Origin: Bacillota bacterium
GTDB taxonomy: Bacteria > Bacillota > Clostridia > Acetivibrionales > DSM-1351
Assembly: GCA_023415305.1 (NCBI GenBank)
Contig: JAEZKZ010000100.1
Location: forward strand, 1-51,559
Reading direction: 5' to 3'
Length of the DNA stretch: 51,559 bases
Shown in pieces: positions 8,318-16,201 of this stretch. The notes under the pieces were generated by a model. That model saw only the letters and a program-made list of their open reading frames with translations. It was not told the DNA's origin and did not search any database. The position numbers and the translations under genes are program-made. Numbering within the stretch: the first letter of the stretch is position 1; each line of letters starts with the position of its first letter.

Positions 8318-8370
8318 TATTGACCTAATAAATAAGTCAGTACCGCCAACTGGTGGTTAGTTCAGACAAA

Positions 8371-8410
8371 AAAATGGATTATAAGCGTATAAAAGCTTAT
8401 AATCCATTTT
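8371..8410. terminator. Bidirectional terminator
   Basis: AAAATGGATTATAAGC pairs perfectly with GCTTATAATCCATTTT. It serves the glycosidase gene (+) and galU (-), which converge here. Confidence 0.85.
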
Positions 8411-8465
8411 TATTGGTGAATACGGTTTCTTGTGGAAATACTTTAAGAGTTAGAAGTTAAATATA

Positions 8466-9338
8466 TTAAGGCAATTTCTCAACTCTGTCCTTCAGGAAGG
8501 TTGTAAAATCTTTGCTCAGATCATCTCTTTTTAAAGCAAATTCTACAGTTGCCTTAAGGAAGCCAATTCTATCGCCTACGTCATATCTGTCTCCTTCAAA
8601 ATCAAAAGCATACATAGCCTCACACTCCATTAGCTGTTGTAATGCATCTGTCAGCCAGATTTCACCGCCTTTACCCGGAGTTGCCTTCTCGAGGAATTCA
8701 AATATCCTTGGAGAAATTATATATCTTCCCAATATTGCGATATTTGAAGGCGACTGATCTACATCGGGCTTTTCAACAAGCCCCTTTACTTTGTAGACTC
8801 TTTCGTCAATCTGGTTACATGCCACAATTCCATATTTGGACACATCCGGCAGAGGAACCTTCTGAACTCCGAGAATTGTTGTTCTGTATTCGTTGTACAC
8901 ATCCATCAGCTGCTTGATACATGGTGTTTTAGAATCGACAATATCATCTCCCAGCAGTACTGCAAAAGGTTCATCTCCAATAAAGGATTTTGCACAGTAA
9001 ATCGCATGTCCCAGCCCCTTTGCTTCCTTTTGCCTTATGTAGTGAATATTCGCTATATTTGAGATTTCTTCAACGCAGCTTAAAAGTTCCTGTTTGCCTT
9101 TTCGGTGTAACTCTTCTTCCAATTCGTAAGACTTGTCAAAATGGTCTTCAATGGCTCTCTTGTTTCTGCCCGATATTATAAGTATATCTTCAATTCCCGC
9201 CGCAGCAGCTTCCTCAACTATATATTGTATCGTTGGCTTGTCCACAATCGGAATCATTTCTTTAGGTGTTGCTTTTGTTGCAGGCAGAAATCTTGTCCCA
9301 AGTCCGGCAGCCGGTATTATTGCTTTTCTAACCTTCAT
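8466..9338 (-). CDS. galU: UTP-glucose-1-phosphate uridylyltransferase
   Basis: Makes UDP-glucose from UTP and glucose-1-phosphate for cell-envelope glycans. The nucleotide-binding motif AAGLGTRFLPATKATPKEM is at the N-terminus, followed by the family motifs GLGHAIYCAK and FAVLLGDDIV, and VEKP. Start ATG 9338 (MKVRKAIIP) has GGAGG four bases upstream; the longer frame from 9371 lacks one. 290 residues is the standard bacterial GalU/GtaB length. It has its own promoter at 9437-9465 and is monocistronic. GH94-derived glucose-1-phosphate could feed this enzyme. Confidence 0.95.
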   Translation of the reverse strand: MKVRKAIIPAAGLGTRFLPATKATPKEMIPIVDKPTIQYIVEEAAAAGIEDILIISGRNKRAIEDHFDKSYELEEELHRKGKQELLSCVEEISNIANIHYIRQKEAKGLGHAIYCAKSFIGDEPFAVLLGDDIVDSKTPCIKQLMDVYNEYRTTILGVQKVPLPDVSKYGIVACNQIDERVYKVKGLVEKPDVDQSPSNIAILGRYIISPRIFEFLEKATPGKGGEIWLTDALQQLMECEAMYAFDFEGDRYDVGDRIGFLKATVEFALKRDDLSKDFTTFLKDRVEKLP

Positions 9339-9436
9339 AACGCCTCCAAAGTACTTAATTTTATCTTGCATCTATTTCCAATTCTATCACAGTAATATTT
9401 TATTTAACAGACTTCTGCATACTATTGCCCTAAAAT

Positions 9437-9465
9437 ATAATAAAATTGTTAAAATTGTCATTCAA
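9437..9465 (-). promoter_or_regulatory. Promoter of galU
   Basis: Minus strand TTGAAT, 17-base spacer, TATTAT, about 100 bases before the galU start. Confidence 0.55.
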
Positions 9466-9510
9466 CCTTTGAATTAAATATTATTACACAGCATTTAAAC
9501 GGTAAATCTC

Positions 9511-9540
9511 TTGACGCTTTATCATTTACAGTGATATAAT
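9511..9540 (+). promoter_or_regulatory. Promoter of the riboflavin transporter transcript
   Basis: TTGACG, 18-base spacer, TATAAT; about 70 bases before the FMN riboswitch. Confidence 0.75.
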
Positions 9541-9607
9541 TTCTTAGAACCTATGGAAATAATTTGTTATTTCCATACATCAATAGTAATTACCAAATTA
9601 ATATTGT

Positions 9608-9730
9608 ATCTTCAGGGCAGGGTGCAAGTCCCTACCGGCGGTAATATGCAGCAAATGCATGAGCCCGCGAGCGAAAGCTGACATGGTGAGATCCCATGGC
9701 CGACAGTACAGTCTGGATGGAAGAAGAATT
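9608..9730 (+). promoter_or_regulatory. FMN riboswitch (RFN element)
   Basis: Carries the conserved RFN blocks: TCAGGGCAGGGTG, AATTCCCTACCGGCGGT-type sequence (here AAGTCCCTACCGGCGGTAA), GAGCCCGCGAGCG, then GACAGT-type and CTGGATGGAAGAAGA. FMN binding would let the following terminator form and stop ribU transcription. Confidence 0.95.
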
Positions 9731-9749
9731 AGCTTATTTATGCTGAGTG

Positions 9750-9786
9750 ACGCTCTGTGGATTATTTAATCACAGGGCGTTTTTAG
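9750..9786 (+). terminator. Riboswitch-controlled terminator
   Basis: ACGCTCTGTG pairs with CACAGGGCGT (one G-U) followed by a U-run. It lies between the FMN aptamer and the ribU start, as expected for transcriptional attenuation. Confidence 0.85.
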
Positions 9787-9855
9787 TCAACAGGCTTGTC
9801 AACCCGCTCTTCTGCTCCTGTGATGTACTTAATCAAAATAAGGGGGTATTTTTGT

Positions 9856-10407
9856 ATGACCAGTAGTAAAATAAAGCAAATTACAACAATGGGAATCTTG
9901 ATGGCAATTTCAATTATTTTAGTAGTGTCCCCACTGAGATTTCCTTGGCCGGTAGCACCTTTTCTAGTTTATGAACCCGGAGATGTTCCGATTTTAATAG
10001 GCGGGTTTGTATTCGGCCCTATAGCCGGTGTTGTATTGACAGTAATCACTTCTATAGTTCAGGCACTGACTGTTGCACAAGACGGAATTTTCGGATGTAT
10101 TATGCACATTCTGGCTACGTCTTCACTGGTCGGTGTTTCAGCTTTAATTTATTCGAGAAAGAAAACCTTTAAAAGGGCTGTCCTCGGATGTGCTGTCGGA
10201 AGTATAGCCATGACTGTTGTTATGGGGATCTTAAATTTAGCTCTTGACCCTTTTTTTTACGGAATGACTCTTGATGCTGTTATAAAGCTTATGATTCCAG
10301 CAATTCTTCCATTTAATTTTATGAAGGCTGCCCTTAATTCTATAGTATTTCTTATTATATTTAAATCAGCAGGAGACATATTGCTCAGAATTGTTCACAA
10401 GAAGTAG
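9856..10407 (+). CDS. ribU: Riboflavin ECF transporter S component RibU
   Basis: A 183-residue membrane protein with about six hydrophobic helices, the substrate-binding subunit of an energy-coupling-factor importer for riboflavin. It works with shared EcfA/A'/T subunits that are not in this window. Sequence features typical of RibU include FPWPVAPFLVYEPGDVPILIGGF after the first helix, and GPIAGVVLTVITSIVQAL. Start ATG 9856 has AGGGGG nine bases upstream; a TTG at 9796 lies inside the riboswitch terminator region and is excluded. FMN riboswitch control strongly supports the riboflavin assignment. Monocistronic. Confidence 0.92.
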   Translation: MTSSKIKQITTMGILMAISIILVVSPLRFPWPVAPFLVYEPGDVPILIGGFVFGPIAGVVLTVITSIVQALTVAQDGIFGCIMHILATSSLVGVSALIYSRKKTFKRAVLGCAVGSIAMTVVMGILNLALDPFFYGMTLDAVIKLMIPAILPFNFMKAALNSIVFLIIFKSAGDILLRIVHKK

Positions 10408-10580
10408 GAAAATTTTATAAAACCCTTGAATTTTATAGCTTGAATGCATATTATTGTGATAGTTATTATTAAAAAAAGAAATTATATATTTACATTGAAA
10501 TCAATAGCACGTATTATAATATATAAATATCAATAATTTTATGTGACTGGTCTTGAAATGACCTTATCACAAGGGTACTT

Positions 10581-10611
10581 TTGACCCGATTATCTAATAA
10601 TATGCTATAGT
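10581..10611 (+). promoter_or_regulatory. Possible promoter of the zinc-ribbon gene
   Basis: TTGACC and TATAGT with a rather long 19-base spacer, just before the ribosome site. Confidence 0.4.
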
Positions 10612-10634
10612 TAATTATTGCGGGGTGATAGTTT

Positions 10635-10937
10635 ATGGAATTTTGTAACAAGTGTGGTTCATTAAAGATTAACGGCAGCTGTACAAACAAAAAATGCGAT
10701 CAGCATATTAAATCTATGGTTGAATTAGCGACCGTTCAGCAAATCGAGTATATTAAGGAACTTGCTGAGCAATTGGGAGAAGATATCAGCGAAGTTAATT
10801 TTGAGTCTATGAGTAAATCTGAAGCCGTGGACCTAATTGATGAATATCTCGAGAGACTTGATGATACTGAGAAGAAAATCAACAAAGACGAAGTACTTGA
10901 TGATGATGAAGATTTAGATAACGAAGATGACCTATAA
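10635..10937 (+). CDS. Zinc-ribbon / DUF3072-like protein
   Basis: A 100-residue soluble protein. The N-terminus is a four-Cys zinc ribbon (CNKCGSLKINGSCTNKKC). The middle (residues about 33-75: VQQIEYIKELAEQLGE... MSKSEAVDLIDEYLERL) matches the DUF3072-type helical motif seen in small actinobacterial and clostridial proteins. The C-terminus is strongly acidic (DEVLDDDEDLDNEDDL). The ribosome site GGGGTGA lies six to seven bases before ATG 10635. Function unknown; the acidic tail and ribbon suggest binding to another protein or nucleic acid, which is inference. A strong terminator follows. Confidence 0.8.
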   Translation: MEFCNKCGSLKINGSCTNKKCDQHIKSMVELATVQQIEYIKELAEQLGEDISEVNFESMSKSEAVDLIDEYLERLDDTEKKINKDEVLDDDEDLDNEDDL

Positions 10938-10960
10938 AATTATAGTCCAATAGACAAGCA

Positions 10961-10992
10961 AAAAAAGCGGGAGGAAAACTCCCGCTTTTTTT
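10961..10992 (+). terminator. Rho-independent terminator
   Basis: GCGGGAG, GAAAA loop, CTCCCGC, then seven T; an A-run precedes it, so it may work both ways. Confidence 0.92.
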
Positions 10993-11200
10993 GTTGATAA
11001 CTTTTGGATAACTGTTGATTTTTGCACATGTGGATATGTGAAATACCTCCGCAGAATGCCTGTATAAATATCTGAACATGCTGTAAAACCAATGGTTTAG
11101 TTATTATGTCAATGTTATTAACTATTCCATATTGTTCTGTGGATAATGTGTATAAGTCTGTGAATAACCTGATTTACATGCTTGGAAACGATGTGGAAAA
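10992..11200 (+). promoter_or_regulatory. Cluster of DnaA-box-like 9-mers
   Basis: Three exact matches to TGTGNATAA (complement of the DnaA box TTATNCACA) at 11138-11146 (TGTGGATAA), 11147-11155 (TGTGTATAA) and 11159-11167 (TGTGAATAA). Four one-mismatch copies lie at 10992-11000, 11003-11011, 11029-11037 and 11192-11200. All are in the same orientation, in AT-rich non-coding DNA. This could be a DnaA-titration or regulatory cluster; dnaA and dnaN are not nearby. Confidence 0.55.
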
Positions 11201-11201
11201 G

Positions 11202-13097
11202 TTAGTTTTTAATGTTTAGTCCATATCCATAAGGAAACAGTGCATTATACCCGTCCGACTGATTGTTAATTGTAATTGGCAGCTGTTCAATATTTTTGGG
11301 CCATGTAACAGGCAGTCTTGCATTAAACTCATATTCTCCGTACAGTGATTTAGCAATCACGCCTCCTTCCGTACCCGGAAGCCATGCCTGTATAAAACCA
11401 TCCCATTTGTCAAGCTCCTTTGTTACTATTCTTGGTCGTCCTGATATCAAAACTACAACTATTGGCTTTTTAGCTGCATATGCTGCTTTTAGAGTTGATT
11501 CGTTATTAACCAAAGCTGTTCCACCATTCAAATCTAAACTGTCATCATCTCCTTTACCTTCGGCATATGGATATTCACCAAGCACTGCAACAATTACATC
11601 AGCCTTACTGAGTTTTGATTCGTCAGTTATTATATTTAAGCCTTTCTTTGCAGCTATTTCCTTAAAACCATCTAAAACGGTTGTTCCACTCATCCATCGC
11701 CCGGTTCTATCATCCTGTCCGCCCTGCCAGGTTTTTGTCCACCCTCCGCACTGAATACCGATATTATCAGCTGCAGGGCCTATTACCGCAATATTTTTCT
11801 GATTGGCAAGTGGTAATACGTTATTTTTATTTTTAAGCAGTACTAGGGTTTTCGCTACAGCTTCCTCAGCTATTTGCTGGTGAACAAAATTCCTGAGCTT
11901 ATAGTCTCCGGTAAACATTCGAATTGAATCGAATTTCCCCATTTCCATTTTGACCCTAAGTATTCTGGACACTGCATCATCTATTCGCTCCATCCGAATG
12001 TCACTATTGTCGACAGCTTCTATGATGGCGTCAAAGCACTCTTTCCATTGAGACCCTTCCATAAGGATATCGATACCTGCATTAACAGCCAGCACGACCT
12101 GGTCGTAGAGACCATCACCTCTTAGTTGGTGAATCCCCTGAAAATCGCTTATAACTATACCTTTAAAGCCCATGCCCTCTTTTAGCTGGTCCTGAATAAG
12201 GAATTTATTACTGTGATTTTTTTCGCTGTTAATGCTACTGTAGGATACCATAACACTTTTTACTCCAGCGGAAACTGCTTCTTTATAAACAGAGAGATAA
12301 TAGTCATTTAAATCCTTCTGATTTATTTCAGCGTTCCCCTGGTCCATAAGGTACCCGCTGTCGCCAGTACCGAATTTTACTGCGCCGTCAGCTACATAGT
12401 GTTTTGCGCAGGCTATAATTCCATTTGTCTGCAGAGTGGTTATGTATGGTATTGACATTATACTTACAAGATCGGGATTTTCACTGAAGCATTCATAGGT
12501 TCTTCCCCACCGTATATCATTGCTGACGGCTATACAGGGTGAGAAATTCCAATCAATTCCTGCAGCGTTAAGTTCCATAGCTACCGTACCGGCAATATCC
12601 ATAATAAGTTCGCTATCCCCACTGGCCCCTAGACCTATATTGTGCGGAAAAATAATAGTATCCTTCATATTATTATTACCATGAACGGCATCTACAGCAA
12701 ACAAGAGGGGAATTCCCAGTCTTGTCTCCAGAGAAGCTTCTTTAAATTGCCGGGTCATTTCAGCCCATTTTCCCATTGTATTCTCTTCCGGAGCCGAGCC
12801 TCCCGCTGCGAAAATGGAGCCAACAAAGTACTTTTTTGTATCCTTTACAGATATTTCTCTTTGTTCAACCTGAAGCATTTGACCTACCTTTTCTTCAAGT
12901 GTCATCTCCTGTAGAAACATTGAAATATTTTCGTCAATGGATTTTTTACCATCGTAAACAGCCGCTGTTTCCTTTCCGGAGATTGTACTTTTCATCCCGG
13001 GCGCAGTATTGTCAGTTTTAATAGTATTACTACAGCTTCCTGCCACAATGGATACAACTATAATTAAAATCAAGCTTACTGCCATTCTTTTGATCAC
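11202..13097 (-). CDS. GH3 beta-glucosidase-type lipoprotein
   Basis: A 631-residue glycoside hydrolase family 3 enzyme that removes beta-linked glucose (or xylose) from oligosaccharide ends. The N-terminus is a lipoprotein signal with lipobox VAGSC, so it is held on the outer face of the membrane. The first domain is a TIM barrel with KHYVADG and the nucleophile Asp in VISDFQG (near residue 317). The second domain contains GEYPYAEGKGDD (near 511), which in barley-type GH3 exoglucanases carries the acid/base Glu. It has no C-terminal fibronectin domain. Start is GTG 13097 with GGAGGG eight bases upstream. It diverges from the CE7 esterase gene. Beta-glucosidase versus beta-xylosidase cannot be decided from sequence alone. 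Confidence 0.9.
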   Translation of the reverse strand: MIKRMAVSLILIIVVSIVAGSCSNTIKTDNTAPGMKSTISGKETAAVYDGKKSIDENISMFLQEMTLEEKVGQMLQVEQREISVKDTKKYFVGSIFAAGGSAPEENTMGKWAEMTRQFKEASLETRLGIPLLFAVDAVHGNNNMKDTIIFPHNIGLGASGDSELIMDIAGTVAMELNAAGIDWNFSPCIAVSNDIRWGRTYECFSENPDLVSIMSIPYITTLQTNGIIACAKHYVADGAVKFGTGDSGYLMDQGNAEINQKDLNDYYLSVYKEAVSAGVKSVMVSYSSINSEKNHSNKFLIQDQLKEGMGFKGIVISDFQGIHQLRGDGLYDQVVLAVNAGIDILMEGSQWKECFDAIIEAVDNSDIRMERIDDAVSRILRVKMEMGKFDSIRMFTGDYKLRNFVHQQIAEEAVAKTLVLLKNKNNVLPLANQKNIAVIGPAADNIGIQCGGWTKTWQGGQDDRTGRWMSGTTVLDGFKEIAAKKGLNIITDESKLSKADVIVAVLGEYPYAEGKGDDDSLDLNGGTALVNNESTLKAAYAAKKPIVVVLISGRPRIVTKELDKWDGFIQAWLPGTEGGVIAKSLYGEYEFNARLPVTWPKNIEQLPITINNQSDGYNALFPYGYGLNIKN

Positions 13098-13188
13098 GAT
13101 ACCATCCCTCCTACTACGCAGCTATTACTATAGTATAAAATTTTGGACTGCTTGACAATATTAACCATGACTAATTTTATTAACTTTT

Positions 13189-13223
13189 TTGCTCTTGTTA
13201 TGCTAAAAGGGCAGGGGTATAAT
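13189..13223 (+). promoter_or_regulatory. Promoter P1 of the CE7 gene, first copy of a direct repeat
   Basis: TTGTTA (13195-13200), 17-base spacer, TATAAT (13218-13223). The promoter lies within a 33-base unit (GCTCTTG ... AGGGCAGGGGTATA) that recurs 52 bases downstream. Confidence 0.6.
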
Positions 13224-13240
13224 TTAATTAATTTACTTTT

Positions 13241-13275
13241 TATGCTCTTGTCCTGTTACAGGGCAGGCGTATACC
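13241..13275 (+). promoter_or_regulatory. Second copy of the direct repeat, possible P2
   Basis: The unit recurs as GCTCTTG ... AGGGCAGGCGTATA. TTGTCC and TATACC are spaced 16 bases, a weaker promoter than P1; the palindrome CCTGTTACAGG lies inside. Confidence 0.5.
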
Positions 13276-13312
13276 TAAATAATAAAAACTTGAAATAAGG
13301 AGAATCAATATT

Positions 13313-14278
13313 ATGCTACAGCCTTACGATCTACCCCTTGAACAGCTAAAAACCTATAAGCCCGAGCTCACAAAGCAGCCCGATTTCGAAGAGTTCTGGA
13401 GCGATTCACTTGAAGAATTATCGAAAATACCTCTAAAGTATACTCTTACCCCCTTTGATTATCCGGTTAAAGGTGTTAAAGTTTTTGCAATTAATTTCTT
13501 AAGTTTTAATAACGCAAATATACAGGGATACTTAGCCATTCCTGACAGGGAGGGTCCCCACCCCGGCTTAGTACTCTATCACGGTTATAACTGGGCAATG
13601 GATGGATGTATAGGTGACACTGTTAATTGGGCTTTACACGGCTATGCAACCTTACATATGCTTGTCCGCGGCCAGCAGGGCTACAGCTGCGATAATGTAA
13701 CCTCCTCAACGGGATGGGTTGCGGGTTGGATGACCAAGGGTATCCTTAACCCAAAGGAGTATTACTATAGAGCAGTATATATGGATGCTGTCCGCGCTCT
13801 GGAAGTATTGGCCGCCATTGAGAATGTTGACCCCAAAAGGATAGGTGTTCACGGAGGAAGCCAGGGAGGTGGACTGACGCTGGCGGCGGCAGCATTGAGC
13901 GATATACCTGTGGTAGCGGTTGCTGACTTTCCATATTTGTCAAACTTCGAGCGTGCCATAGATATTACCCCCAATGGGCCTTACAATGAATTCAATGACT
14001 ATTTCAGAAAGAATCCCTCGCCTGAAATTGAAATCCAGGCTAAGAAAACACTCTCATACTTTGATGTGATGAATTTGGCCCCCAGAATTAAATGTCATAC
14101 CTGGATAAGTTCCGGCCTTATAGATGATATTACTCCTCCATCCACTGTATTTTCCGCCTACAATCATCTTACCTGCTCAAAGGAGATAGCAGTATTCAGG
14201 TACTTTGGACACGAATATCTTCCAGGAGCCTCAGTTCCAAAGCTGAGGACCTTGATGAAATATCTGTTGAGTGAATAA
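13313..14278 (+). CDS. CE7 acetyl xylan esterase / cephalosporin-C deacetylase
   Basis: A 321-residue alpha/beta hydrolase that removes acetyl groups from xylo-oligosaccharides. The catalytic Ser183 lies in GGSQGG, Asp271 in GLIDD and His300 in FGHEY. The oxyanion motif RGQ is at 119-121. All match carbohydrate esterase family 7. There is no signal peptide, so it acts in the cytoplasm on imported acetylated oligosaccharides. The start is ATG 13313, with AAGGAG about ten bases upstream. Divergent from the GH3 gene with a duplicated promoter region between. Confidence 0.93.
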   Translation: MLQPYDLPLEQLKTYKPELTKQPDFEEFWSDSLEELSKIPLKYTLTPFDYPVKGVKVFAINFLSFNNANIQGYLAIPDREGPHPGLVLYHGYNWAMDGCIGDTVNWALHGYATLHMLVRGQQGYSCDNVTSSTGWVAGWMTKGILNPKEYYYRAVYMDAVRALEVLAAIENVDPKRIGVHGGSQGGGLTLAAAALSDIPVVAVADFPYLSNFERAIDITPNGPYNEFNDYFRKNPSPEIEIQAKKTLSYFDVMNLAPRIKCHTWISSGLIDDITPPSTVFSAYNHLTCSKEIAVFRYFGHEYLPGASVPKLRTLMKYLLSE

Positions 14279-14359
14279 TAAAAATGATCCTAAGAGTAAA
14301 ATTCATGAGTCATATATATAATTTATATCAATAGAAAATAAATGGTGTATAAAATATGC

Positions 14360-14406
14360 TTAATAACAATAGCCCTTTACTATAGAGTAAGGGCTATTGT
14401 TATTAA
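14360..14406. terminator. Bidirectional terminator, 18-bp perfect stem
   Basis: 14360-14377 pairs perfectly with 14389-14406 around an 11-base loop (outer arms TTAATAAC/GTTATTAA). It separates the convergent CE7 and chemoreceptor genes. Confidence 0.75.
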
Positions 14407-14439
14407 TTCCTCTATGTAGCAAAGTATGCTTACTTTAAA

Positions 14440-15915
14440 CTACACTGAGTATTTTTTCATTTGCTCAGCTGTCTCCAGTATTTGCTTTATTTTGCTCATC
14501 AGCTCACCGGCTCCTGCTATATTCTCACAGGCCATAGCATTAGCTTCCTCTGAGCTTGCGGCGGTCTGCTGGCTTACTGCTGCAATCCTGCTTATACTTT
14601 CCTTTATCTGATTGTTTGATTCCACTATAGTAGTTATTTTACAGTTTACTTCCTCAATATTACCAAAAAGCTGATTGGTGTTGCTGTTAATGTTATTGTA
14701 TACCTTCTTTGTGTTCTTAATATTGTCGTTCTGCTCTATATTTGCAGCCTTAGTATTTTCAATCTGATCAGAACATTCTATAACTTTCGTATTTAAATCA
14801 TTGATTATTGTTGAAATTTTAGAGGAGGACTGTTTGCTCTGATCAGCCAACTGTCTTATTTCGTCGGCTACAACAGCAAAACCCTTACCGCTTTCTCCTG
14901 CTCTGGCAGCTTCAATTGAGGCATTCAAGGAAAGGAGGTTTGTTTGGGCACTGATACCCGTAATTATTGAAGTAATTCCAAGTATCTCACTTGTTTTTTC
15001 CTTAAGTTCCAGCATCAGTTCCTCAACTCTCCGGCTCTGCTGATTAATAATTTCGGCTTTTTCATTCAGCTCATTTACTATCTCCAGGCCCTTACTTACA
15101 TCTTCTGCTGAATTCTTTGATAATTCACCCATTAGCAGAGAAAGCTTTGAGGTGACATTTATCAATTCACTGATTTTTTCTGAATTAATTGCCTGTTGTG
15201 TCATATTTTCAGAGGTCTCCTGAGCGCCCTTTGATATTTCGTCAATTGCTCCGCTTACCTGATTCATGGACATATTAAGTTTATCCATAAAGCTATACAG
15301 GTCCTTTGCATTGGCCTCCATAATATCTGCTGCTTTCAGAATATTAGATATAATATCCCCCTGTTTCTGCTGCTGGCTCTTTATACTGTTTATCTTAGAA
15401 AAATTAAACTGATTTGATAGTTTGGTTGAAAGGACAATGGCTATTCCGAAAAGTATAACAGCTGCAAACTGTATAGTTAATTCCGTTGAAGAGGCTTTAT
15501 CAACATTACCTGTAATTATTTTATAACCGATTACGCCTATATTGATAAGAAAGACATATGAGTAGCTATATACAGTGAGTCTTAGATTGAAATACAATAT
15601 ATACATCAACATGATAGGAAATATGTATACAAATGTGGACGAAGTGTTTGTGGTGGTAAGTGCTATTGTATATATAACCATGTAGCCCGTAAGTGTTATA
15701 TATTTCATTACTTCGGTTTGTTTGTTTCTGTTATAAACAATAATAGCAAGTGCTATTGGTATAATTACCGCCATAATAAAAAATAGAATATACTCCAGTG
15801 ATCGGTTCCCCTTAAGATACTCAATAAAATATCCTACCACCAAAAAAAGGCTTAATAAAGAGTTTATTGTCAGTACTACCTTATTGGTTAACTGTTTAAC
15901 CCGTATTTCATCCAT
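14440..15915 (-). CDS. Methyl-accepting chemotaxis protein with a membrane-embedded sensor
   Basis: A 491-residue chemoreceptor. Residues about 15-190 contain six hydrophobic helices with very short loops and no extracellular ligand domain. Residues about 200-490 are a coiled-coil signalling domain; the conserved hairpin tip is SIEAARAGESGKGFAVVADEIRQLAD. Members with this layout sense a stimulus in the membrane or inside the cell. Start ATG 15915 has AAGGAGAGG upstream. No che genes lie nearby, so it is an orphan receptor. The surrounding genes are for sugar use, but a sugar ligand is only a guess. Confidence 0.92.
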   Translation of the reverse strand: MDEIRVKQLTNKVVLTINSLLSLFLVVGYFIEYLKGNRSLEYILFFIMAVIIPIALAIIVYNRNKQTEVMKYITLTGYMVIYTIALTTTNTSSTFVYIFPIMLMYILYFNLRLTVYSYSYVFLINIGVIGYKIITGNVDKASSTELTIQFAAVILFGIAIVLSTKLSNQFNFSKINSIKSQQQKQGDIISNILKAADIMEANAKDLYSFMDKLNMSMNQVSGAIDEISKGAQETSENMTQQAINSEKISELINVTSKLSLLMGELSKNSAEDVSKGLEIVNELNEKAEIINQQSRRVEELMLELKEKTSEILGITSIITGISAQTNLLSLNASIEAARAGESGKGFAVVADEIRQLADQSKQSSSKISTIINDLNTKVIECSDQIENTKAANIEQNDNIKNTKKVYNNINSNTNQLFGNIEEVNCKITTIVESNNQIKESISRIAAVSQQTAASSEEANAMACENIAGAGELMSKIKQILETAEQMKKYSV

Positions 15916-16162
15916 ATCAACCTCTCCTTATACACATTTTTATTAATTATTACGTTTTACTCCTCAAAACTTGACTAAATTCAGCAATACAATTCTACAT
16001 AACATTCATATTTATATATTAACATTTATTGTATATGTTGGAAATATTAATTAATATCCATTGCATTTTACGAGTATATTCAAAAAATTGTAGAGATTTC
16101 AAGACAGTTATGATATCATTTTTCATAGCTGTAGATATATTATCGTAATTATTTTTTATTAT

Positions 16163-16182
16163 TTGTGAACACGGTTTCACAA
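16163..16182 (+). promoter_or_regulatory. LacI-family-like operator
   Basis: An imperfect 20-base palindrome with arms TTGTGAA and TTTCACAA and a central ACGG-type core. It lies just upstream of the GGAGGTG of the GH94 gene, where a bound repressor would block transcription or initiation. Confidence 0.5.
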
Positions 16183-16201
16183 CTTGGAGGTGCTTTTTCC
16201 A

